DNA from: JAADIV01 sp964439085
GTDB taxonomy: Bacteria > Desulfobacterota > Desulfobulbia > Desulfobulbales > VMSU01
Assembly (NCBI GenBank): GCA_964439085.1
Contig: CAYTNB010000009.1
Span: 1 to 30,059 of the forward strand
DNA length: 30,059 nucleotides
Reading direction: 5' to 3'
Notes under the pieces: generated by a model
The model's input: the letters and a program-made list of their open reading frames with translations, nothing else
The model's database searches: none
What the model was told of the DNA's origin: nothing
In this document: in pieces, positions 8,919 to 16,540 of the stretch
Layout: every line of letters starts with the position of its first letter
How positions within the stretch are numbered: position 1 is the first letter of the stretch
Translations under genes and position numbers: made by a program

Positions 8919-9385
8919 TATTTTATCTCGTATCTTAATCTACAATTTGCGTGTTTTTTATCCCCTCTAAGGAGGAGTAAACGGGGTACCCCTTGAGGGT
9001 ACTGAACTGAGTGACAAAAATTTGATTAGAACGTTTGCTTATAATAACTTAACATCTATTGCGAACATACTTGTCCGGGCCTTGTTTTATTTTAAGTCTG
9101 TGCTTACACCCAGTTTATCCGGGTTAGGAAGGTTAAATTAGAGAAATTGGTAAGTCTTTAAGGCAGGGCTACGAGCTATCTCTTTATTTTGTAACACAAT
9201 CGCCGTATAAGAATGATACGAGTAGGTTACCAATTTCTAGCTCATGATGCAAATAATTATAATGAAAGCTCAAACTGTTAATATAACTCTTCACTCATTG
9301 TCGGAATGTTCATTCGCGCATGCACAGGTAAACGAGCTTGTGAGGCTCTGGGTTATTTCGCTGAACTTTTAAATTTGGATTACCA
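8919..9385. other. 467-base divergent intergenic region
   Basis: This region separates the minus-strand response regulator from the plus-strand Nudix gene and must hold both promoters, though I could not place either. A small GGGGTACCCC palindrome sits at about 8979-8988. An inverted repeat flanks 9139-9240 (listed separately). No convincing short coding sequence or RNA gene was seen. Confidence 0.5.
9138..9240. repeat. Inverted repeat pair about 75 bases apart
   Basis: TAGAGAAATTGGTAA at 9139-9153 is matched in reverse complement by TTACCAATTTCTA at 9227-9239, identical over about 13 bases. The enclosed stretch has no open reading frame. It could be the ends of a small decayed repeat or a long-loop regulatory hairpin; only one copy was found. 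Confidence 0.45.
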
Positions 9386-9871
9386 ATGTATACACCAATA
9401 ATCGGAACTCTGGCTTTTATAGTTTCCCCAGATAGTAAGAGCACACTTCTGGTGCATCGCAATAAACGCAATTCTGACCAGCATTTATGGAAATATAATG
9501 GCTTGGGTGGTAAACTGGAGGCCGATGAAGATGTGCTGAGTTGTATCAAACGGGAGATCTTAGAAGAAGCAGGCCTGGAATGTCAAGAAATAATCCTGCG
9601 TGGCACTATTAGCTGGCCTGGTTTTGGCTCCAACAATGAGGACTGGTTTGGTTTTATCTATCGGGTTGACAGTTTTACAGGGGAACCTTTTTCTGAGAAT
9701 GAAGAAGGAGCACTTGATTGGTATCCCATAGATCAGCTTGAAAAACTGCCCATGTGGGAAGGAGACCGGTATTTTTTACCTATGGTTTTTGATCATCACC
9801 CCACGTTGTTTCATGGGGTGATGCCATACCAGAAATCCCGGCCTGTAAGTTGGAACTTTACTCGGGGTTGA
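9386..9871 (+). CDS. Nudix hydrolase, MTH1-like (oxidised purine nucleotide diphosphatase)
   Basis: A 161-residue Nudix protein that probably sanitises the nucleotide pool, for example by hydrolysing 8-oxo-dGTP. The Nudix box is complete: GGKLEADED, then REILEEAGL, fitting GX5EX7REUXEEXGU. It resembles the MTH1 type more than E. coli MutT: WKYNGLGGKLE before the box and MWEGDRYFLPMVF near the end correspond to the WNGFGGK and MWPDDSYWFPLLL regions of human MTH1. Substrate assignment is by this resemblance only. A perfect 10-base inverted repeat (CATCACCCCA / TGGGGTGATG, 9794-9823) lies within the 3' coding region. Ribosome binding site is weak. It stands alone between divergent and convergent neighbours. 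Confidence 0.85.
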   Translation: MYTPIIGTLAFIVSPDSKSTLLVHRNKRNSDQHLWKYNGLGGKLEADEDVLSCIKREILEEAGLECQEIILRGTISWPGFGSNNEDWFGFIYRVDSFTGEPFSENEEGALDWYPIDQLEKLPMWEGDRYFLPMVFDHHPTLFHGVMPYQKSRPVSWNFTRG

Positions 9872-10045
9872 GTTTATTACTAAGATCGCTTACATCAAGG
9901 CGGGCCTCAATTCTCCCCCCTAGCTCAGCAACGCTACGATTGTTTGTAAGTGCTCAATAAACCAACTTTATAACATCTAGGAATGTAAGAGTTTTATGGA
10001 GCGCTTACGATTGTTTTTTCTCCCAACCTGGGAGAAATCAGGTCA

Positions 10046-10435
10046 TCAACCGCAGTCCGATGCATCGTAAGGATCGTAGGTGTCGGCAGCGTTTTTGAAT
10101 AAATAATCATTGACTCGGGCGATTTGCTCAGCTGTTATCTTGCCCCAACTCCCGTCCTTAGCGCAGCTTGTATATCTCTTCGCAAAGACTCTGTCCCAGC
10201 CTTTGCGGACTTTAGATTCGGTGTACAAAAATTTAGCATTCTTGTCGTTGCCCCGGTAATGACAACTTTTACAATTACTCCGGAATATTTTGTAACCCTC
10301 CCATAGAGAGGCGTGTGTGAATATCCGGCAAGTTTTGGTTACTGCATCACAACGTTTTACAGGACTTGCCCCGGCTTGTCCTACCCAACAAAAAATTAAA
10401 AAAATACCCAATAATCCGATGAGTGCTTTCTTCAT
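10046..10435 (-). CDS. Small periplasmic monohaem c-type cytochrome
   Basis: A 129-residue exported protein with one haem c site, C55-K-S-C58-H59. Residues 1-23 form a signal peptide ending AGA. The mature region contains no methionine, and the only histidine besides H59 is H41, so Met axial ligation is excluded; H41 or a non-His residue, or no sixth ligand, must be considered. Four further cysteines, C29, C36, C91 and C128, could make two disulfides. A perfect AGGAGG precedes the ATG. Haem attachment would need the ResB/CcsB system encoded at 16606-18832. It is divergent from the TraB-family gene. No redox partner is adjacent, so its electron-transfer role is unknown. Confidence 0.8.
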   Translation of the reverse strand: MKKALIGLLGIFLIFCWVGQAGASPVKRCDAVTKTCRIFTHASLWEGYKIFRSNCKSCHYRGNDKNAKFLYTESKVRKGWDRVFAKRYTSCAKDGSWGKITAEQIARVNDYLFKNAADTYDPYDASDCG

Positions 10436-10663
10436 ACTAACTACCTCCTGTTTTTTGTATCACAAAGTCTCAGCTCGATAACAATGCTACTTTTGATGAT
10501 AATTGTCAAGTTTCTGGGCTAGATAGTTACCATTTCATTAAATTCTTATGGACGTCTATCTATATATACTTTATTCTCTCTCTCTTGTCTTTTATCATAT
10601 TTGATGATAGCTGTAACTTTAGGGAAATATCAATATGTAACGAAAAAATTTGTAAGGAAAATT

Positions 10664-11857
10664 ATGCAAAGTGATACTCCTGTAGAAGCAAAATATCCAC
10701 CAGAGGTGCGGACTGTAAAACTTGGTGAGCGGACGATCATTCTGGTCGGCACGGCCCATGTGTCACAGCAGTCAGCCGATCTGGTTCGTCAGGTTATTGA
10801 AAGCGAAAACCCGGACTGTGTATGCATTGAGCTGGATCAAAAACGCTATGATTCTCTGGTTCAGAAAAAGCGCTGGGAGGCTCTGGATTTAAAACAGATT
10901 ATTCGGACAAAGCAATTATCCACTCTAGTGGTTAATCTTGTTTTGGCCTCTTACCAAAAAAAATTGGGTGCTCAATTAGGGGTTTTGCCTGGATCTGAGC
11001 TTTTAGAGGCCGCCAAGGTTGCTAAAGAATGTGGTATTCCCATCGCTCTTTGTGACCGTGAGGTGCGGGTAACTCTGCGGCGGGCTTGGCGAGCCACCTC
11101 TTTCTGGAAAAAGAGCTATTTGCTCGCCAATCTGGCGGCGAGCCTCTTTGACAATACAGCAATGGATGAGGACAAGATTAACGAGTTGAAGAAGCAGGAC
11201 GTTCTATCTGAGTTGCTTAATGAATTAGGCCAGAGTCTGCCAGAGTTAAAAATCGTAATTATTGATGAGCGTGATACTTATCTGGCTGAAAAAATTAAGT
11301 CTTCCCAAGGTAAAAAACTTGTTGCCGTGGTCGGGGCCGGACACCTGGAGGGGACGATAAAGGCCCTGCGTGAGGATCGTGCCGCAATGATGGATAGAAT
11401 AAATGTCATTCCGCCAGTGTCACCTATTTGGAAGGTTTTGGGCTGGGCGGTTCCGGCACTTATTATTGGCTCAATTATGTTTATCGCACTGCACAAGGGC
11501 GGTGCAGTGGCCGGGGACAATGTTATCTATTGGATATTGGCAAATGGTATCCCGTCAGCGATAGGAGCAGCCATTGCTCTGGCGCATCCTTTTACCATAA
11601 TCGGAGCCTTTGTTGCAGCTCCCATAACAAGTTTAACCCCCATAATTGGCGCAGGTTATGTCACAGCCTTTATTCAAGTGATGGTGATGCCACCGGTGGT
11701 CAGGGAGTTTGAGACAGCCTTGGATGATATGACGACCTTTAAAGGCTGGTGGCGTAATAAATTGCTTAAAGTGATTCTGGCCTTCTTGCTGCCCGGTTTT
11801 GGCTCTATGATCGGTACTTGGGTGGGTGGCGCTAAAATTGTTTCCAATCTATTCTGA
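10664..11857 (+). CDS. TraB/PrgY (TIKI-related) family membrane protein
   Basis: A 397-residue protein with an N-terminal TraB/PrgY domain and a hydrophobic C-terminal region. Visible motifs are GTAHVSQQS (H32), CIELDQKRY (E56, D58) and VVGAGHLEG near residue 230. These conserved His, Glu and Gly-x-Gly-His positions are those proposed as a metal/protease-like site in the family. From about residue 255 there are several membrane-spanning segments. Enterococcal PrgY/TraB reduces peptide pheromone activity, but the role in bacteria lacking such pheromones is not established. The ATG at 10664 was chosen because AAGGA lies six bases upstream; an upstream in-frame ATG at 10601 has no such site. First gene of an apparent operon with yhbY, 22 bases downstream. 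Confidence 0.88.
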   Translation: MQSDTPVEAKYPPEVRTVKLGERTIILVGTAHVSQQSADLVRQVIESENPDCVCIELDQKRYDSLVQKKRWEALDLKQIIRTKQLSTLVVNLVLASYQKKLGAQLGVLPGSELLEAAKVAKECGIPIALCDREVRVTLRRAWRATSFWKKSYLLANLAASLFDNTAMDEDKINELKKQDVLSELLNELGQSLPELKIVIIDERDTYLAEKIKSSQGKKLVAVVGAGHLEGTIKALREDRAAMMDRINVIPPVSPIWKVLGWAVPALIIGSIMFIALHKGGAVAGDNVIYWILANGIPSAIGAAIALAHPFTIIGAFVAAPITSLTPIIGAGYVTAFIQVMVMPPVVREFETALDDMTTFKGWWRNKLLKVILAFLLPGFGSMIGTWVGGAKIVSNLF

Positions 11858-11879
11858 GATTTTTAAAAAGGTATTTAAA

Positions 11880-12209
11880 ATGAATAAAAAGAAAAAACAG
11901 CCTAAAACAATTATTAGCAATAAAGAGGCACGACATCTGAGGTCCTTGGGACACCATCTTACGCCTTTAGTTATGTTGGGACGGGAGGGGGTGACTGATA
12001 CGGTGTTGGCATCGCTGGATATCTTGTTGACCAAACGGGAATTACTGAAGGTTAAGATACAGAATAATTGCCCTTTGGATCGAAAAGAGGCCGCAGAAGA
12101 GTTGAGCGCTGCCACTGGCGCTGTCGTGGCGCAAGTAATTGGCAAGATGATTCTGCTATATCGCCACAATCCCGATTTACCGACAGAGAAAAGAATTAGT
12201 CTCTCATGA
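11880..12209 (+). CDS. yhbY: YhbY-type ribosome assembly RNA-binding protein (CRM domain)
   Basis: A 109-residue basic protein built almost entirely of one CRM domain, which binds pre-ribosomal RNA in large-subunit assembly. Family features visible are the LRSLGHHLTP opening, VMLGREGVTD (the GxxG-like RNA-binding turn is represented by LGREG) and the LLTKRELLKVKI strand. The ATG at 11880 follows AAGG with good spacing; an upstream in-frame start overlapping the TraB gene has none. Its stop overlaps the cmoA start by four bases (ATGA at 12206-12209), so the two are translationally coupled. Confidence 0.93.
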   Translation: MNKKKKQPKTIISNKEARHLRSLGHHLTPLVMLGREGVTDTVLASLDILLTKRELLKVKIQNNCPLDRKEAAEELSAATGAVVAQVIGKMILLYRHNPDLPTEKRISLS

Positions 12210-12937
12210 CGAGTAAGGACTCTTTATTTTTAGATAAAAAATCTACCGTGGATGATTTCCGGTTCACCGATAAGGTTGCGGAGGTTTTTGATGATATGCT
12301 GGGGCGTAGTGTGCCATTTTATCATGAGACCATTGCGATGACTGCCCAGCTGTTGGCCCGGTTTCTCAAGCCCGGAGGACGGGTTTATGACCTGGGCTGC
12401 TCCACTGGTAATACCTTGATTGAACTCTCCCGTAACTTGGCTAGTCTCCACCTGCATTTTACAGGGATCGATAATTCCGAGGCCATGATTAATAAGGCTA
12501 TTCTCAAAGCCGAGATGTACTCAAAGCTGGATTGTGTGAATTTTGAAGTTGCTGATATCTTTAATGTGCAATTACTTGAACCGGCAGCTGTAATTATGAA
12601 CTATACCCTGCAATTTATTCGTCCTATGCTCAGGCAGGGTTTTATAAAAAAGATATGTGATACTCTACCCGCTGGCGGAGTTTTGATTGTCAGTGAAAAG
12701 TCCGTTAATCATGATCCTCTTTTTAACAGGACTTTCATCCAGCTATATCTTGATTTTAAGCGGCAGCAGGGCTATTCAGAAATTGAAATTTCCCAAAAAC
12801 GTGAGGCCCTGGAAAATGTTCTGATTCCATTTTCTGATAAAGAAAATATGGATATTTTGCGTCAAGCCGGTTTTCAGCACACCGATAAATTTTTTCAATG
12901 GTTCAATTTTTCGTCATTTGTGGGGGTGAAAGATTAG
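12206..12937 (+). CDS. cmoA: Carboxy-S-adenosyl-L-methionine synthase CmoA
   Basis: A 243-residue Rossmann-type SAM enzyme that makes carboxy-SAM from SAM and prephenate, the donor used by CmoB. It aligns throughout with E. coli CmoA: FTDKVAEVFDDMLGRSVPFY, the SAM motif VYDLGCSTGNTLIELSRNL, FTGIDNSEAMI, MNYTLQFI, VSEKS, and the diagnostic DFKRQQGYSEIEISQKREAL with ENVLIPFSD. Its start overlaps the yhbY stop and its stop is followed one base later by the cmoB start, so the two tRNA-modification enzymes are coupled. Confidence 0.96.
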   Translation: MTSKDSLFLDKKSTVDDFRFTDKVAEVFDDMLGRSVPFYHETIAMTAQLLARFLKPGGRVYDLGCSTGNTLIELSRNLASLHLHFTGIDNSEAMINKAILKAEMYSKLDCVNFEVADIFNVQLLEPAAVIMNYTLQFIRPMLRQGFIKKICDTLPAGGVLIVSEKSVNHDPLFNRTFIQLYLDFKRQQGYSEIEISQKREALENVLIPFSDKENMDILRQAGFQHTDKFFQWFNFSSFVGVKD

Positions 12938-12938
12938 T

Positions 12939-13898
12939 TTGGCGCCTACATATTTATCCCAAATGCCCAAGGCTAACGCCGAAGCAATTTGCGCCCTGCA
13001 TGAAACTATGCGGCAGAGGTTTGCCCAGGACAAAAAGGGCTTTCTGCGTTTTCGCAAGCTTTATGAGACTTTAGCCGAAATACGGGCTGAATCGTTGGAC
13101 TTTGGCGTTGATGTGGTGCGAATAGGCACAAAAGACGAAGTTAGTGAGGCAGATTTCAATAAAATTCATGATGTAATGCGGCAGTTTATGCCCTGGCGGA
13201 AAGGACCCTTTTCCATCTTTGGTGTCGATATTGATGCCGAGTGGCGCAGCGATAGAAAATGGCGGAGGGTTCAGTCTGTTTTGCCGGATTTAAATGGCAG
13301 GGTGATTGCCGATATAGGTAGCAACAACGGATATTATATGTTCAGGATGGCGGCAGATAATCCGGCTCTGGTGCTTGGCTTTGAACCTTATGTGCAACAT
13401 TATTACGCCTTTAAAACTCTTAATAGCTTGGCCGGGCAGGAAAATTTGCTGGTAGAACCTTTTGGGGTCGAAGATATTGGTTTATTCCCGGAGAGCTTTG
13501 ATGTTATTTTTTTGATGGGAATTATTTATCACCGGATATCGCCGATAGAGATGCTCAGAGAGATAAGGGCTGCCCTGAAGCCAGGTGGAATCCTAATCGT
13601 AGAGTCTCAGGCCATTCCGGGGGATGAACCAGTGGCTCTCTTCCCTGAAAGCCGATATGCCAAGGTGCCGGGCACCTATTTTGTACCCACCGCATCTTGT
13701 CTGGAAAATTGGCTCAAAAGGACCGGGTTTAGTGATGTCGATCTGTTTTATTCTCACCCTATGTCTGGTTCTGAACAACGGCGAACAGACTGGATGATCT
13801 TCGAATCCTATCGTGATTTTATTGACCCCAAAAATCAGCAATTGACCGTGGAAGGATATCCCGCTCCTTTGAGGGTGTATTTACGGGCGGCGAAGTAG
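12939..13898 (+). CDS. cmoB: tRNA U34 carboxymethyltransferase CmoB
   Basis: A 319-residue transferase that moves the carboxymethyl group from carboxy-SAM onto 5-hydroxyuridine at tRNA position 34, giving cmo5U. Length matches E. coli CmoB (323). Signatures include MPWRKGPFSIFGVDIDAEWRS, the SAM-site VIADIGSNNGYYMFRM, LGFEPYVQHYYAF, MGIIYHR, KPGGILIVES, and the C-terminal RTDWMIFESYRDFIDP. The start is TTG at 12939, preceded by a purine-rich GGGGGTGAAAG inside the cmoA end; an ATG at 12963 lacks a ribosome site and would cut conserved sequence. It is the last gene of the TraB-yhbY-cmoA-cmoB run. No clear terminator was seen in the 203 bases to the convergent radical-SAM gene. Confidence 0.95.
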   Translation: MAPTYLSQMPKANAEAICALHETMRQRFAQDKKGFLRFRKLYETLAEIRAESLDFGVDVVRIGTKDEVSEADFNKIHDVMRQFMPWRKGPFSIFGVDIDAEWRSDRKWRRVQSVLPDLNGRVIADIGSNNGYYMFRMAADNPALVLGFEPYVQHYYAFKTLNSLAGQENLLVEPFGVEDIGLFPESFDVIFLMGIIYHRISPIEMLREIRAALKPGGILIVESQAIPGDEPVALFPESRYAKVPGTYFVPTASCLENWLKRTGFSDVDLFYSHPMSGSEQRRTDWMIFESYRDFIDPKNQQLTVEGYPAPLRVYLRAAK

Positions 13899-14101
13899 AA
13901 AGTTAAGTCCTCCTGCCACTCCTTGTCATCCCGGAATGTTCTTAAAGCCGACCTAGGGCTCGGAAGAAAATAATTATCCCCTCCTGCTTGTTTTTCTGAT
14001 CATTTTGTTCGTTGTGGAAACAGTTATATCGCACTGTTATGCGCCTCGAATATGCCCAAAAATCCGGCGTAATCCTGGGGAAATATTTTCTGCCGAGTCC
14101 C

Positions 14102-15136
14102 TTAAGCCGGGATCTCCTGTATCTCAATTTGTCCTCTTGTTTTATTCGTGAAGAATACCTCGATTCCATCTAACAATCCTAAATTATTCAGACGTTGCAG
14201 GCTGCATTTCTTTTGGCCATAGAAAATTGAACGATCCTGGCTGGCAATGATAAGCTTGTGCTTTTTCTGTGATCTCTCGCGGAGGATGTTTCTAACTCGC
14301 TTAAAAAATATCCTGGCGGCCACAAGTTCGCCTAGGGCAGGGTGGTATGGCCCGGCAATTAAACTGTCTTGTAACTCTACAGAGGGCGGGAGACCTATGC
14401 GAATAATTGGGATACTGGTTTTCGCCAAAAAATCCTTTATTTTTGCGGCCAAAATAATGGTGCGGTTAAGTGTTAAGGGGTGATATTGTTTTTGTTCGTA
14501 TAATGCCGCCAAGCCACTGCCTTTAATTACCAGGGCTGGGTAGAGACGGGCAAAATCTGGCTTTAAATGGGCTAACTGTCTCACGCCCCGCATGGTGCTG
14601 GCGGTTGTCTCGTCTGGTAGACCCAGCATTAGTTGTGCCCCTATCTGTAATTTGGAGGTCTTAAGAATTTTAAGGGCCTGAACTGACTGAGCAAGTGTAT
14701 GTCCTCGACCGCTGGCGGCAAGGGTGTTGTCATTCATGGATTGGATGCCAAGCTCCACCACCCGTACTCCGTAGTCCCATAAAAAATTGGCGGTGCCTGG
14801 GTTAATATAGTCTGGTCTGGTGGAAAGGCGGATGAAATCAATTTTGTTATTTTGTAAAAATGGCTGCACTGCCTCAAGAAGTTCTTGTTGGCGCTCTAAG
14901 GGCAGGGCGGTAAAGCTGCCCCCGTAAAAGGCTACCTGTACCTGGCGGCCATGGCGAGGTGATCTGACCAGCCATCTGTCAATCTCCTGACTGACATCAT
15001 TTGCTTTCACCGTTGGCTCCACGACCTCGATCCCCGTAATGGGGGTTTGGTTGCAGAACAGGCAACGGTGCGGACAGCCTTCATGGGGAATAAAAATGGG
15101 AATAATCAGTGGAGAGCGGGTGGTAATGTGGCTCAT
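14102..15136 (-). CDS. Radical SAM protein, Elp3-like group, encoded with rnc
   Basis: A 344-residue radical-SAM enzyme. The cluster-binding cysteines are C21, C25 and C28 in GCPHRCLFCNQ. Downstream are AFYGGSFTALPLERQQELL, DFIRLSTRPDYI, VVELGIQSMND and IGAQLMLGLPDET, the order of strand motifs seen in the Elp3/YhcC/HemN type. It has no acetyltransferase domain, so it is not a full Elp3. Genes of this kind beside rnc are known in Firmicutes and Deltaproteobacteria without, to my knowledge, an assigned function. The ATG at 15136 begins directly after the rnc stop with one base between, and no Shine-Dalgarno sequence, implying coupling; an upstream in-frame start would lie deep in rnc. It likely acts on RNA or another macromolecule, but this is inference. 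Confidence 0.88.
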   Translation of the reverse strand: MSHITTRSPLIIPIFIPHEGCPHRCLFCNQTPITGIEVVEPTVKANDVSQEIDRWLVRSPRHGRQVQVAFYGGSFTALPLERQQELLEAVQPFLQNNKIDFIRLSTRPDYINPGTANFLWDYGVRVVELGIQSMNDNTLAASGRGHTLAQSVQALKILKTSKLQIGAQLMLGLPDETTASTMRGVRQLAHLKPDFARLYPALVIKGSGLAALYEQKQYHPLTLNRTIILAAKIKDFLAKTSIPIIRIGLPPSVELQDSLIAGPYHPALGELVAARIFFKRVRNILRERSQKKHKLIIASQDRSIFYGQKKCSLQRLNNLGLLDGIEVFFTNKTRGQIEIQEIPA

Positions 15137-15137
15137 A

Positions 15138-15869
15138 TTATTTTTGGTTGGTAAGATGCTCCAGAGCCAGGGAAGCTGCTTTTTGTTCTGCCGCCTTCTT
15201 GCTTTTGGCAGAGGCTCTGCCAATCTTCTTGCCGTTCAGTTTAACGGCTACAGTAAAGGTCTTATTATGATCAGGCCCATCCGATTTTTCAAGGACATAG
15301 GTTGGTGTATATCCTTGAACGCTCTGGGTTAACTCTTGCAGCTTACTTTTCGCATCGGTTATTTCGCTAGTCTCTATACCAATCTCCAGTCGATGGTAAA
15401 AGTGGTTATGGATGATTTTGACAACCGTGTCGTAACCCGCATCAATAAAAATGGCTCCGATGACGGCCTCATAGGCGCATGAGATTATGGAGTCCTTTTG
15501 GCGACCACCGCTACGATCTTCCCCTTTGCCCAATAAGATGTATTTACCAAGGTTTAGTTCGTTAGCCACCTGAGCCAGACCTTTTTCCTGAACCAGGGCT
15601 GAACGTATTTTGGTGAGATATCCTTCGTCCTTCTTTGGGTAATTCTGGAACAGCATAAAACCGACGGCTAGATCAAGAACCGCATCCCCAAGGAACTCAA
15701 GGGTTTCATTGTCCTTTTTGGGAAGATCGGTGTGCTCATACGTGAAGGAACGGTGGGTTAGAGCCCGCTGTAGTAACTCCGTTTGAGTAAATCTATACCC
15801 CCAAATATCTTGTAATTCCGTGAGCTGCGGCATTTGATTATCAATTAATTTCTTTAATAATTTCGTCAT
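15138..15869 (-). CDS. rnc: Ribonuclease III
   Basis: Double-strand-specific endoribonuclease that processes rRNA precursors and structured RNAs. The RNase III catalytic signature ETLEFLGDAVLDLAVG is present, with the second acidic region AYEAVIGAIFIDAGYD, followed by a C-terminal double-stranded RNA-binding domain (DAKSKLQELTQ through KSKKAAEQKAASLALEHL). The ATG at 15869 gives 243 residues. A TTG at 15917 would extend it, but that region holds the tRNA-Cys promoter; an ATG at 15833 would also leave the whole catalytic domain. None of the three has a clear ribosome site. It is divergent from tRNA-Cys and coupled to the radical-SAM gene. Confidence 0.93.
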   Translation of the reverse strand: MTKLLKKLIDNQMPQLTELQDIWGYRFTQTELLQRALTHRSFTYEHTDLPKKDNETLEFLGDAVLDLAVGFMLFQNYPKKDEGYLTKIRSALVQEKGLAQVANELNLGKYILLGKGEDRSGGRQKDSIISCAYEAVIGAIFIDAGYDTVVKIIHNHFYHRLEIGIETSEITDAKSKLQELTQSVQGYTPTYVLEKSDGPDHNKTFTVAVKLNGKKIGRASAKSKKAAEQKAASLALEHLTNQK

Positions 15870-15882
15870 TGTAATTTTTAGC

Positions 15883-15911
15883 TTGTCAAAAAGCCCTGGT
15901 GCGGCTAATAT
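15883..15911 (+). promoter_or_regulatory. Sigma-70-type promoter of tRNA-Cys
   Basis: TTGTCA (15883-15888), a 17-base spacer, then TAATAT (15906-15911): five of six bases match the consensus at each box. The expected transcription start, near 15918, is about 17 bases before the tRNA 5' end. It lies just upstream of the chosen rnc start, on the opposite strand. Confidence 0.7.
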
Positions 15912-15934
15912 CAGCAATCATTTTTAGACGGTAT

Positions 15935-16010
<76 letters not shown>

Positions 16011-16015
16011 TTTTT

Positions 16016-16057
16016 GAAAGGGGATTTTCGTTTTAGCGAAGATCCCCTTTTTTTTTG
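16016..16057 (+). terminator. Rho-independent terminator of tRNA-Cys
   Basis: AAAGGGGATTTTCG pairs, with one mismatch, with CGAAGATCCCCTTT around a short TTTTAG loop and runs into nine consecutive T residues (16048-16056). Confidence 0.9.
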
Positions 16058-16119
16058 TTCTATAAGAATGTATGGGTGGGGCTGTTAATCTAGTCGCATT
16101 TTTGTTCGAGATCAAGGCA

Positions 16120-16174
16120 TACGAGAAAATAATCACCGCCATATAGTTGATATTACGAGGGTTATTTTTTCGTA
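16120..16174. repeat. Long-loop inverted repeat downstream of tRNA-Cys
   Basis: TACGAGAAAATAA (16120-16132) pairs with TTATTTTTTCGTA (16162-16174), with one G-T pairing in 13. It lies between the tRNA terminator and repeat A copy 3. No coding potential. It may be another dispersed element of the genome; a second copy was not found in this window. Confidence 0.5.
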
Positions 16175-16220
16175 TAACGCAGATATCGGGGAAAAGACAC
16201 TAACACCCACGAGGGGGTAT

Positions 16221-16238
16221 CGGAGTCTACGCTTACCT
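16221..16238 (-). repeat. Shortened inverted copy of the repeat A core
   Basis: CGGAGTCTACGCTTACCT is the reverse complement of AGGTAAGCGTAGACTCCG, which equals the A core AGGTAAGCG-GAGCGAAGCG-TAGACTCCG without its middle ten bases. It abuts the left end of repeat B copy 2 and could pair with the A core at 16430-16457. Confidence 0.65.
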
Positions 16239-16402
16239 AGTGCCTCGTAAACCTTAAAGTGTCGCAAGATTACGAAGTGATTTGGTGTGCCAATAAGGCA
16301 CGACTGGCGGCGCATAGCAGCGCTATGTAACAGAAGTCGTAACGCCGTTGGTGCGTCAAATGACAAGTAAGATGCGACACTTTAAGGTTTATGAGGCACT
16401 AG
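16237..16402 (+). repeat. Repeat B, copy 2 (166 bp, near-perfect terminal inverted repeats)
   Basis: The left end CTAGTGCCTCGTAAACCTTA, continuing AAGTGTCGCA, is complementary with one mismatch over 30 bases to the right end, TGCGACACTTTAAGGTTTAT then GAGGCACTAG. The interior matches 5339-5507 in opposite orientation. This copy has better-preserved ends than copy 1. No reading frame that could be a transposase. Confidence 0.85.
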
Positions 16403-16540
16403 TACCTTATAAATTCTTTTCTAAAAAACAGGTAAGCGGAGCGAAGCGTAGACTCCGAGAAAACAATCTGTAAGGTACTAAATAAACGGGCTCATGGACA
16501 GCCTCCTCGTATGTTTTATCTGATTGTCTTGCCGCAAATA

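Larger units (their letters stand above)
16201..16482 (+). repeat. Repeat A, copy 3, interrupted by repeat B
   Basis: The left part TAACACCCACGAGGGGGTAT (16201-16220) and the right part from ACCTTATAAATTC (about 16404) through the 54-base core (16429-16482, no mismatch to 1-54) match copy 2, where they are separated by only four bases. Here about 183 bases intervene: an inverted shortened A core (16221-16238) and repeat B copy 2. It lies in the 548-base gap between the tRNA-Cys terminator and ccsB; apart from these repeats and the ccsB terminator I see nothing else in that gap. Confidence 0.8.

Noticed and set aside
10018..10036. TCTCCCA-ACC-TGGGAGA hairpin as terminator of the small cytochrome gene
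   Set aside because: On the minus strand the stem is followed by A residues rather than T, so it does not meet the terminator pattern.
15870..15917. TTG start at 15917 extending RNase III by 16 residues
   Set aside because: The extension overlaps the tRNA-Cys promoter, has no ribosome site and adds residues not expected before the RNase III fold.
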